The notes beneath the pieces were generated by a model, which was not told the origin of the DNA, ran no database searches, and was given only the letters and a program-made list of their open reading frames with translations. This document shows, one piece after another, positions 1-5,618 of a DNA stretch of 10,059 nt; within the stretch, counting starts at the first letter, position 1; the number at the start of each line of letters is the position of its first letter. The position numbers and the translations under genes are program-made. The DNA comes from Magnetococcales bacterium (GTDB lineage: Bacteria > Pseudomonadota > Magnetococcia > Magnetococcales > JADFYX01), in NCBI GenBank assembly GCA_015232795.1, contig JADFYX010000071.1, positions 1-10,059 of the forward strand. The letters run 5' to 3'.

Positions 1-818
1 TTGTCTCATTAAAACCGGCTCACAAAACTGGCACCTTAAAACGGGTAAATACCAAAAGAACCATCACCATACAGGCAGACGTGCAAGAGGGTCTGTTGGT
101 TGATGAACGGCAAAAAGTGCTACAGAGCGCCCTTGATAAGATGCATTTTCCCCCAACCACCAAGTTGATATTTAAAGGGGAAAAAGAGCAACAGGCCGAG
201 ACAGGAGCATTTTTGGGCAGAGCTTTTCTCACAGCTATATTTTTAATGACCCTAATTTTGGTGATTCAGTTTAACAGTCTATATCAGGCATTATTAGTGC
301 TCTCTGCTGTGGCATTCTCCACCACCGGGGTTATGCTGGGTCTGCTTGTTACACAGCAACCTTTTGGGGTGGTTATGGTGGGTATGGGTATTATCGCCCT
401 TGCCGGAATTGTGGTAAACAATAATATTGTTTTAATCGATACCTACAATGAAATGCGCAAATCTGGTTTTACCCCACGTCTTGCTGCTTTCAAAACTGGG
501 AAACTGCGTCTAAGGCCCGTGCTGTTAACTGCCATAACCACCGTAGTAGGGTTGATGCCCATGGTGTTGGCTTTAAACATCGACCTTATCGACCGTGGTA
601 TCACCTTTGGTGCTCCATCAACCCAGTGGTGGACCCAACTCTCCACCGCCATTGCTGGCGGCCTGACATTTGCCACCCTCTTAACACTCTTTATCACCCC
701 AGCCATGTTGGTAGTGGGGGAGTTGTGGCCCAGAAGAAACCGTATCAGGGTTGTCCGTTTAAAACGGGTTATCAGGGGGAAATTTGGCAACAAGCAGAGC
801 ATAGGGGTGGAAGCTTGA
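1..818 (+). CDS. RND-family efflux transporter, C-terminal part (5' end outside window)
   Basis: The frame is open from base 3 to the TGA at 816-818, so the true start lies left of the window. About 270 residues are visible. They begin in the last periplasmic porter segment and continue with five hydrophobic segments that fit TM8-TM12 of an AcrB-type inner-membrane pump. The TM10 stretch GIIALAGIVVNNNIVLID is the typical RND motif, followed by the conserved LRPVLLTA and LFITPAMLVV segments of TM11 and TM12. The protein ends in a basic cytoplasmic tail (RIRVVRLKRVIRGK). Known for the family: proton-driven export, usually through a periplasmic adaptor and an outer-membrane channel. The substrate cannot be told because the porter domains are mostly missing. 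GTG at 81 and later ATGs are internal codons. The stop shares one base with the next start, which implies co-transcription with kdsB. Confidence 0.93.
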   Translation, partial: VSLKPAHKTGTLKRVNTKRTITIQADVQEGLLVDERQKVLQSALDKMHFPPTTKLIFKGEKEQQAETGAFLGRAFLTAIFLMTLILVIQFNSLYQALLVLSAVAFSTTGVMLGLLVTQQPFGVVMVGMGIIALAGIVVNNNIVLIDTYNEMRKSGFTPRLAAFKTGKLRLRPVLLTAITTVVGLMPMVLALNIDLIDRGITFGAPSTQWWTQLSTAIAGGLTFATLLTLFITPAMLVVGELWPRRNRIRVVRLKRVIRGKFGNKQSIGVEA

Positions 819-1552
819 TGAAGGTTTTAACCGTAATACCCTGCCGTATGAACGCCTCAAGACTGCCAGGAAAACCCCTGTTGAAATTATTGGGTAAGCC
901 ACTTATTCAACATGTATATGAGGGAGTGTTGGCTGCAAAAAAGGTAGATAGATTTATTGTAGCGACCGATTCCCATGAGATAATGGAGTGTGTAGCTGGG
1001 TTTGGCGGTGAAGCAATTTTAACCTCAACAAAACACAATACAGGTACCGAGAGAGTAGCCGAAGTTGCCCAACAATTTGCAGAATATGATGTGGTGCTGA
1101 ATGTTCAAGGTGACGAACCCTTAGTTACCGGAGGGATGCTGGATCAACTAGCAACACCCTTAATAGAAAATCCCCAAATCCATATGACGGCTCTTAAGGG
1201 AAAGTTAACCAAGATTGAAGAGATAAACGATCCATCAATTGTCAAGGTGGTAACAAATTCCCAGAACATTGCATTATACTATTCCAGGTTGCCTATTCCA
1301 TACCCAAGGCATAAGACAGATTGTTACTATCGCAACAAGGGGATCTACGGTTTCAGACGCTCTTTTCTCCTTGAATTTCCAACCCTACCCTGTGGACCCT
1401 TGGAGTTGGCAGAATCTTTAGAACAGCTCCGGGCATTAGAGAACGGAAAACAGATTTTTGTCTCGCAAACAGATGTTATAACCCATGGTGTCAATACCCC
1501 AGACGATATTCCGATTGTTGAAAAAGCTTTAAGAGAGCGACGTGGTTTATAA
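818..1552 (+). CDS. kdsB: 3-deoxy-manno-octulosonate cytidylyltransferase (CMP-Kdo synthetase), divergent
   Basis: This 244-aa protein has the normal KdsB length (about 245-250 aa). KdsB is a cytosolic enzyme that converts CTP and Kdo to CMP-Kdo for the inner core of LPS. Motifs in order: IPCRMNASRLPGKPL (residues 7-21, CTP-binding loop), FIVATD (46-51), HNTGTERVAE (73-82), LNVQGDEPLV (94-103, with D99 as a Mg ligand), NDPSIVKVV (137-145), YYSRLPIPYPR (154-164), GIYGFR (175-180) and GVNTPDDI (224-231). ATG at 818 is chosen because the homology starts there and an AGGGGTGG-like ribosome site precedes it at about 803-810; the frame is open upstream but that part is unrelated. Odd: the HxGIY histidine is Asn173, and the Asp of the C-terminal GVDTPED motif is Asn226. 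From recall of E. coli KdsB these match His181 and Mg-ligand Asp235. A cytidylyltransferase for a related sugar is therefore possible. Confidence 0.9.
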   Translation: MKVLTVIPCRMNASRLPGKPLLKLLGKPLIQHVYEGVLAAKKVDRFIVATDSHEIMECVAGFGGEAILTSTKHNTGTERVAEVAQQFAEYDVVLNVQGDEPLVTGGMLDQLATPLIENPQIHMTALKGKLTKIEEINDPSIVKVVTNSQNIALYYSRLPIPYPRHKTDCYYRNKGIYGFRRSFLLEFPTLPCGPLELAESLEQLRALENGKQIFVSQTDVITHGVNTPDDIPIVEKALRERRGL

Positions 1553-1691
1553 AAATCAATATCAGAATTGTCTTATATTATTCTAGATTCGGCAGTTGTC
1601 GCCACGTACCTGACGCAAGCTATTGATTCACCTAGCATATCAGGGGAAAGTCTTGTCACCAACAAGGTGGCAGTGATTTCCCCTGATACAC
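1553..1691. other. Convergent intergenic region between kdsB and the copper receptor gene
   Basis: This 139-bp spacer separates two genes that point at each other. The left two thirds is AT-rich with no recognisable gene. AATCAATA (1554-1561) and TATTGATT (1621-1628) are complementary 8-mers about 60 bases apart, probably by chance. The right third is occupied by a strong hairpin, described separately. Confidence 0.7.
1638..1688. terminator. Hairpin between convergent genes, probable bidirectional terminator
   Basis: TATCAGGGGAAA (1638-1649) is the exact reverse complement of TTTCCCCTGATA (1677-1688). Inside, 1653-1660 pairs with 1666-1673 around an AACAA loop. In plus-strand RNA the inner stem has eight pairs including two G-U pairs; in minus-strand RNA those two become A-C mismatches, so the structure is more stable for kdsB transcripts. 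It lies 3 bases past the receptor stop codon and 85 bases past the kdsB stop. Neither side has a U-tract, so this is not a classical intrinsic terminator. It could instead protect mRNA 3' ends or work together with Rho. Confidence 0.5.
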
Positions 1692-3776
1692 TCAAAAATC
1701 CATGCCTGCCGTCATCCAGATGCTACGACCAGGCTCGTTGACTTGTGTCTGGGTAGTATCGAAGGTACTGCTTTGGTTTAAATGTTCTGTATAAAACTTA
1801 TCAAAAATATTGTTTATCCCGATTTTCAGCTTTATACCTTTATCAAACGTGTAAGAGCCATGTAGATCAGCCACGGTGAAACCGGGTGTTTTTTGGCTGT
1901 CCAGACCGCTGCCAGTACTGGTGTCGTCATCCACTCGATTCTGCTTGCTAACCATACGCACCTTACCGCCTACACTCCAGTTGCTTTTTTTGTAATCTGT
2001 AGTAACAGCCATTTCAAAGGGAGAGATTTGTGCTAGAGCACGATCGTCTGTCCTGTTTTCTCCGTATACATAAGCCATGGAAATCCCACTGACCAGATGG
2101 TCGTTCCAATATCTGTTCAACGATATTTCACTGCCTATGAGGCTGGCACTCACGTTCCGGTATACTGTGGCGTTACCGGCACCACTTACAGAGTGATCAC
2201 GGTCCCGTAGAATAAAATCATTTACCCGATTGTAATAGGCACTGGCATCAACTCCCCATTTTTCAGTTTTGAACTGGGTGCCAATTTCTAACTGATGATG
2301 TTTTTCCGGTTTTAGGAAGGGGTTGCCCACCCATCGACTATCTTCGCTTGAATTGTTGTTGGAGGCTAAATAGCGTTCTGTGGCATCGGCAGTGCGTACG
2401 CTACGACTCAACGATACATAGTTGGTACCGTTGCCTTGAAGATAGTCCTTTTCAAAGCGTAGAATACCGCCTACATTATTTTCGGTTTGTGATGTGTTGT
2501 TGCCACCATAGTATATGGTATACAGTCCGGCGGCACTGAGATTGGCCACACTCCCCATAGCATCTGTTGGGGTTGCTGTCGTTTTGTCGGCAGTTGCTCG
2601 CACATGATCATAACGCAGACCAAATTTCATCCGTTTATCATCACTCATGGCCCATTCTGTCTCTCCATACAGACCTGTACTACTGATTGTCACATCCGGC
2701 CAGAGATAGGACTGAGTGGTATTAACGTTGCCAACAGTGCCACGGTAACGAATGGCATCCCGTTCATTGCTATGGTAGTTGATCCCGAAATTGCTCATAA
2801 AATCGCCATGAGCCGACTCAAAGTCGATGCGTCCACTCAATGTGTCGGACGTCGATGGTGCTCGCATATACATTGCTGCCATGGCCGGTGTTCGCAAAGA
2901 GTAGTTGTCCATCAGATGGTCTACGGTAGAATAGGAGAGTTGCCCCTCTACTTTGTGAAACATGCTGCCAGACAGATTATGGTTGAATTTCAGTCGGTAG
3001 GCATCATGGTCAGTATAGGGTGTGTCCATACCTGCTCCAGCATAGGTGACATCATCAGCACGAGTTGCTTCGTAACCAACTTCAACTTTTGTTGCACTGC
3101 TCGGTGTCCAACCAAGAATCAGATTGCCGGTCATCTCCTCATAAGCGGCCCGGACCGAATTACCGTCACCATCTTCGTAGTCTTCACCGGAACTGTAATT
3201 GCCGATGACACGGGCAAACGCTTCACTGTTTCCCATGGCCAGATCGGCAAATCCTTCACGGCCATCGGAGTTGCCACGATATCCACCGCTGATTTTGCCG
3301 CGATACCATTTATCTGCGGTAAAACGCTCTGTATTACGTTTGAAAAGTACTGTACCACCACTGCCACCACCACCATGCTGAACAGTCTGAGAACCTTTGA
3401 TTATCTCTATTTCGTCATAGGTTTCAGAAGTACCGTAAGAGCTGGGTGGGTCCATACGGTTTGGACAGCCGCCATGAACGTAGGTACCATCCAACAAAAT
3501 ATTAAGGCGGTTATGTGATTGCCCCCGAATAACCGGATCAGCACCGTGCCCTCCCATGCGAGAGGCCGAAATCCCCGGTATGGTCATCAGCAGATCACCG
3601 CCGTCCGTTACTGGTCCCTTGGCCCGTTCATCTAGGATCAAACGGGATTTGCCGGGTTCGAAAATCTGGGTGTCTTCCACAATGATGACATCCATTTGGC
3701 TGGCATCATCTGCTGCATAAGCTGGAGCACACCATAGAGCAAGTAGTGCAGACAGCTTGAGTATTTTTTTTGTCAT
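1692..3776 (-). CDS. oprC: TonB-dependent copper receptor, OprC/NosA family
   Basis: A 694-aa outer-membrane receptor, normal for the family. ATG at 3776-3774 is preferred over one 13 codons upstream because AGAGAGGA lies 5 bases before it and the protein then begins with a signal peptide (MTKK, hydrophobic core, APAYA, cleavage near residue 21). DVIIVED (29-35) resembles a TonB box. The plug (about 50-150) contains GGCPNRMDPPSSY (102-114), characteristic of the OprC/NosA group. The rest is a beta-barrel with a GINNIFDKFY segment near the end and a terminal Phe for BAM assembly. From recall of the OprC structure, copper binds a CxxxM plus HxM site. Here C104/M108 and H287/M289 match, with 183 residues from Cys to His against about 180 in OprC. 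Known role: TonB-energised import of copper, used in NosA to supply nitrous oxide reductase. No copper or nos genes are visible nearby. A ribosome site is present, but no convincing sigma-70 promoter was found upstream. Confidence 0.9.
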   Translation of the reverse strand: MTKKILKLSALLALWCAPAYAADDASQMDVIIVEDTQIFEPGKSRLILDERAKGPVTDGGDLLMTIPGISASRMGGHGADPVIRGQSHNRLNILLDGTYVHGGCPNRMDPPSSYGTSETYDEIEIIKGSQTVQHGGGGSGGTVLFKRNTERFTADKWYRGKISGGYRGNSDGREGFADLAMGNSEAFARVIGNYSSGEDYEDGDGNSVRAAYEEMTGNLILGWTPSSATKVEVGYEATRADDVTYAGAGMDTPYTDHDAYRLKFNHNLSGSMFHKVEGQLSYSTVDHLMDNYSLRTPAMAAMYMRAPSTSDTLSGRIDFESAHGDFMSNFGINYHSNERDAIRYRGTVGNVNTTQSYLWPDVTISSTGLYGETEWAMSDDKRMKFGLRYDHVRATADKTTATPTDAMGSVANLSAAGLYTIYYGGNNTSQTENNVGGILRFEKDYLQGNGTNYVSLSRSVRTADATERYLASNNNSSEDSRWVGNPFLKPEKHHQLEIGTQFKTEKWGVDASAYYNRVNDFILRDRDHSVSGAGNATVYRNVSASLIGSEISLNRYWNDHLVSGISMAYVYGENRTDDRALAQISPFEMAVTTDYKKSNWSVGGKVRMVSKQNRVDDDTSTGSGLDSQKTPGFTVADLHGSYTFDKGIKLKIGINNIFDKFYTEHLNQSSTFDTTQTQVNEPGRSIWMTAGMDF

Positions 3777-3861
3777 TTTTTCCTCTCTTTGTAGATTGTC
3801 TCTTTTATTGAGCAATATTTATTAACAACAACGAAAACATACCGCAAAAAAGAAGCCATGG

Positions 3862-3877
3862 TATATTTATAAATATA
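3862..3877. promoter_or_regulatory. 16-bp AT-only palindrome upstream of oprC
   Basis: TATATTTATAAATATA is a perfect self-complementary 16-mer, 85 bp upstream of the receptor ATG. Symmetry stops at G3861/T3878. The position would suit an operator or UP-element-like site near the oprC promoter. The sequence does not match the classical Fur box (GATAATGATAATCATTATC) in detail. In AT-rich DNA such palindromes can also arise by chance, so the regulatory reading is inference. Confidence 0.35.
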
Positions 3878-3906
3878 TCAACTTGTTATATGCTTTTTGG
3901 ATAAGT

Positions 3907-3953
3907 GCTTATAGGTCAAATGACTTGTCATGTGTGCCATTTGACCTATAAGC
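3907..3953. repeat. Perfect 16-bp inverted repeat with 15-bp spacer
   Basis: GCTTATAGGTCAAATG (3907-3922) is followed after 15 bases by its exact reverse complement CATTTGACCTATAAGC (3938-3953). A smaller dyad, ATGAC-TT-GTCAT (3920-3931), overlaps the left arm and spacer, so two alternative pairings are possible. The element is 131 bp upstream of the oprC start. It could be a two-site operator, a structured 5' leader of the oprC transcript, or a small palindromic repeat. No U-tract follows on either strand, which argues against an intrinsic terminator. Confidence 0.6.
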
Positions 3954-4057
3954 CATATTTGTCCGCTAGGTACTGTTGATAATTTAGAGGTAGTTTTTGG
4001 AAAAATAGCTTTGTCACTAACTGCACATAATTGTTTGTCAAATACCTTTGAGTTGTC

Positions 4058-4094
4058 CTGACAATGGTGTACGCTTCCGTATGATAAAATCATA
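4058..4094 (+). promoter_or_regulatory. Sigma-70-like promoter of mntA-hepT with overlapping dyads
   Basis: CTGACA (4058-4063) and TATGAT (4080-4085) each match 5 of 6 bases of the -35 and -10 consensus, with a 16-bp spacer. Transcription would start near 4092, about 80 bases before the mntA ATG. TATGAT-AAA-ATCATA (4080-4094) is a dyad covering the -10 box, and TTGTC-CT-GACAA (4053-4064) is a second dyad covering the -35 box. Toxin-antitoxin operons are often autorepressed through such sites, so the dyads are candidate operators; this part is inference. Confidence 0.5.
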
Positions 4095-4170
4095 TCAGAC
4101 AAGAGCGTCCAGAATCTTCAAGATATTTCACTGCCGTAACTGGTAACATTGACGTTCGGGAGTAAGCGGC

Positions 4171-4566
4171 ATGAACTGGGAACCCATCATCAGACATCTA
4201 CGGGAAAGAGTTGCCTGCCTGCTGGCAATCTACGCCTTTGGCAGTCGTGTTAGCGGTGATGCCGGGCCAAAAAGTGATTGGGATCTGGCTATGTTGGTGG
4301 AAGGCAAGAGTGATCCGGTCGAGTTGTGGAATCTTGCCGGAGAAATGGCTGATATCGTCGGCTGTCCAGTTGATCTGCTGGACCTACGCGTCGCCTCCAC
4401 GGTCATGCAGTATCAAATCATAACCACTGGCGAACGGTTGTGGACCAAGGACTATCAAGCCGCCCTGTACGAAAGTTTCATACTCAGCGAAAAAACCGCC
4501 TTGGACGAAACCCGCGCTCCTCTCATGAGGATCATCAAACAGGAGGGAACCATTTATGGTCGATGA
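4171..4566 (+). CDS. mntA: MntA-type antitoxin, minimal nucleotidyltransferase of a HepT/MntA module
   Basis: A 131-aa, single-domain nucleotidyltransferase-fold protein. GS at residues 24-25 is followed after ten residues by D36-W37-D38, an exact GSX10DXD metal and nucleotide-binding motif. VDLLDL (67-72) offers the third acidic residue. Known for the family: MntA is the antitoxin of type VII HepT/MntA systems and AMPylates a tyrosine in the active-site motif of HepT, blocking its RNase activity. All expected catalytic residues are present, so it should be active. ATG at 4171 is supported by GGGAG at 4158-4162, eight bases upstream. The gene ends 11 bases inside hepT, so both products are translated from one message. 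The C-terminal part after residue 95 is variable in the family and not informative. Confidence 0.9.
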   Translation: MNWEPIIRHLRERVACLLAIYAFGSRVSGDAGPKSDWDLAMLVEGKSDPVELWNLAGEMADIVGCPVDLLDLRVASTVMQYQIITTGERLWTKDYQAALYESFILSEKTALDETRAPLMRIIKQEGTIYGR

Positions 4567-4984
4567 AGTGCTGATCAACAAGGCCGCTACCATTGAGCGT
4601 TGCGTGGCTCGTGCCAGAGAGGAGTACGATAAGGGCCTGGATACCTTCGCCAGTGATTATACCCGTCAGGATGCAGCCATACTCAACATCCAGCGTAGCT
4701 GTGAAGCGGCACTGGACATGGGGCAGCACCTCATTCACCGGGAACGGCTAGGGGTACCCCAGGGAGCACGGGACGTGTTCAACCTGCTGGCCAGAGGGGG
4801 ATGGATTACCCCGGAAATGGCCGGAAGACTAAAACCCATGGTGGGCTTTCGCAATATTGCCGTACATGATTACCAAACCCTACAACTGCCCATCACTATA
4901 GCCATCATCACGACCCACTTGGATGAGTTGCTCGACTTTTCCCAAACCATCCTGAAGCGGGATGGTCGAGATTTGGGGCGATAA
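4556..4984 (+). CDS. hepT: HepT-type HEPN toxin (DUF86), RNase of the HepT/MntA module
   Basis: A 142-aa, all-alpha HEPN-domain protein. The catalytic motif RX4HXY is intact as R99-N-I-A-V-H104-D-Y106 (RNIAVHDY). In the family, Arg and His act in RNA cleavage and the Tyr is the residue AMPylated by MntA. The conserved helix NIQRSCEAALDMGQHLI (44-60) is also typical of DUF86. ATG at 4556 follows a strong AGGAGGG ribosome site at 4541-4547 located inside mntA, with 8 bases of spacing. Antitoxin-first order and the 11-base overlap suggest translational coupling. Hand-counted G+C is 34 of 60 bases at 4561-4620, slightly above neighbouring genes, which is weak support for horizontal acquisition. 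Only 19 bp separate its stop from the convergent atpD stop. Confidence 0.92.
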   Translation: MVDEVLINKAATIERCVARAREEYDKGLDTFASDYTRQDAAILNIQRSCEAALDMGQHLIHRERLGVPQGARDVFNLLARGGWITPEMAGRLKPMVGFRNIAVHDYQTLQLPITIAIITTHLDELLDFSQTILKRDGRDLGR

Positions 4985-5000
4985 CTATTTCTTTTTATTT
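4941..5000 (+). terminator. Possible bulged hairpin and T-rich tail at the end of hepT
   Basis: CCATCC (4947-4952) pairs with GGATGG (4960-4965) around a 7-base loop, and CCCAAA (4941-4946) pairs with TTTGGG (4972-4977) if six bases bulge out. The T-rich run TATTTCTTTTTATTT at 4985-4999 follows, starting about 8 bases after the stem. The structure overlaps hepT codons and the U-run is displaced, so this is only a candidate terminator for the mntA-hepT message. Confidence 0.3.
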
Positions 5001-5003
5001 AAT

Positions 5004-5615
5004 TTACACCGCAACTTTTCGACCCAACCTCACCCTAACCGCCTCTTCCTGATCCATCTCTTCAAGCTGGCTCTCTATATGGTGAATACTTTCATCTAGC
5101 TCTGGCAGTATCACATCTTCTAGAGCACGAGCACGGCGGTCGGTTCGGCGGTATTCTAGTAGTAGGCGTTGTAGGTTATTTGCAATTTCTGCCATTGTTA
5201 TGCTTTTTGTTAGCAGTTTATCGAAGGTTTTCCGGCAATTTTTGGACTCTGGGGAGGGGTTTACACCTTCTATTATCTCTGGGGGGGTGGTTTGGCTTAG
5301 TTTGGCGTTTTCTATTAGGGTTACGCCGAAAAATGAACGGGTTTTGCTTTTTATTTTTGGGTTTTGGCGTTTTATTGCTGGTTGGGTTTTTAGGCCTTGG
5401 AGACCGTGACGGGTTACTGATTCGCGCAGGTCGGTTTGGGCCTGTTTAAAAAGGCTGTTGTACTCTTTTTTTACTGCATCTCTTTTGTTGAAAAGGGTGA
5501 TTATTTCTGCTGCGAGCAGCAACCGTTTTTCATCTAGAAAACGGAAACCTTCCTCCATAACCTTGCGTTCGTCTTTGGCCTCCAGCAATGCACTGCGGGT
5601 GGGGGAGATCTGCAT
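5004..5615 (-). CDS. atpD: V/A-type ATPase subunit D (central stalk)
   Basis: A 203-aa protein, close to the usual 205-215 aa. Subunit D is the coiled-coil axle that rotates inside the A3B3 head. The N-terminal start SPTRSALLEAKDE (4-16) and the C-terminal helix EIANNLQRLLLEYRRTDRRA (141-160), followed by RALEDVILPEL, are family hallmarks. The ends form the antiparallel coiled coil, and the Lys/Gln/Pro-rich middle (about 70-135) is poorly conserved. ATG at 5615-5613 lies 3 bases after the atpB stop and the ribosome site is weak (AAGAAGAG, rather far), so translational coupling is likely. It is the last gene of the visible operon. No clear terminator follows in the 19-bp gap to hepT. The middle of the gene is strongly G/T-biased on the plus strand, which creates false hydrophobic frames opposite it. 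Confidence 0.92.
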   Translation of the reverse strand: MQISPTRSALLEAKDERKVMEEGFRFLDEKRLLLAAEIITLFNKRDAVKKEYNSLFKQAQTDLRESVTRHGLQGLKTQPAIKRQNPKIKSKTRSFFGVTLIENAKLSQTTPPEIIEGVNPSPESKNCRKTFDKLLTKSITMAEIANNLQRLLLEYRRTDRRARALEDVILPELDESIHHIESQLEEMDQEEAVRVRLGRKVAV

Positions 5616-5618
5616 GGG

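Larger units (their letters stand above)
3777..4170. other. Divergent regulatory region between oprC and mntA (no credible gene)
   Basis: This 394-bp stretch separates the minus-strand receptor gene from the plus-strand mntA-hepT operon. It is AT-rich. It contains a 16-bp AT palindrome (3862-3877), a perfect 16-bp inverted repeat (3907-3953), a sigma-70-like promoter for mntA (4058-4085) and two small dyads over that promoter. The only open frame of any length (3878-4102, minus) has no ribosome site and runs through the inverted repeat, so it is not called. Confidence 0.75.

Noticed and set aside
626..817. A 64-codon in-frame extension of kdsB upstream of 818
   Set aside because: It overlaps the conserved TM12 region of the RND gene in another frame, and KdsB homology begins exactly at the ATG at 818.
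901..1500. Lateral acquisition of kdsB based on base composition
   Set aside because: Hand counts give about 43% G+C here against about 50% in RND bases 301-660. The difference is small, and membrane-protein codon bias could explain it.
2604..3518. A 304-codon open frame on the plus strand opposite oprC
   Set aside because: It lies wholly antisense to a full-length receptor with clear motifs, has no ribosome site and shows no protein family features.
3840..3900. Fur box or FNR site upstream of oprC
   Set aside because: The AT palindrome and the TTGAT half-site do not match either consensus across both halves.
3907..3953. CRISPR repeat or attachment site
   Set aside because: There is only one inverted pair, with no direct repeats, spacers, cas genes or integrase in the window.
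3777..3960. Sigma-70 promoter for oprC on the minus strand
   Set aside because: TTGACC and TTGATA hexamers exist, but none has a reasonable -10 box at 16-18 bp (nor at the 19-20 bp of MerR-type promoters).
3878..4102. A 74-codon minus-strand frame in the divergent region
   Set aside because: No ribosome site, no recognisable motif, and it runs through the perfect inverted repeat and the mntA promoter.
5180..5449. A hydrophobic 89-codon frame on the plus strand opposite atpD
   Set aside because: Its Leu/Phe/Gly-rich composition is the mirror of Lys/Gln/Pro codons in atpD. It has no start signals and overlaps a recognised gene completely.
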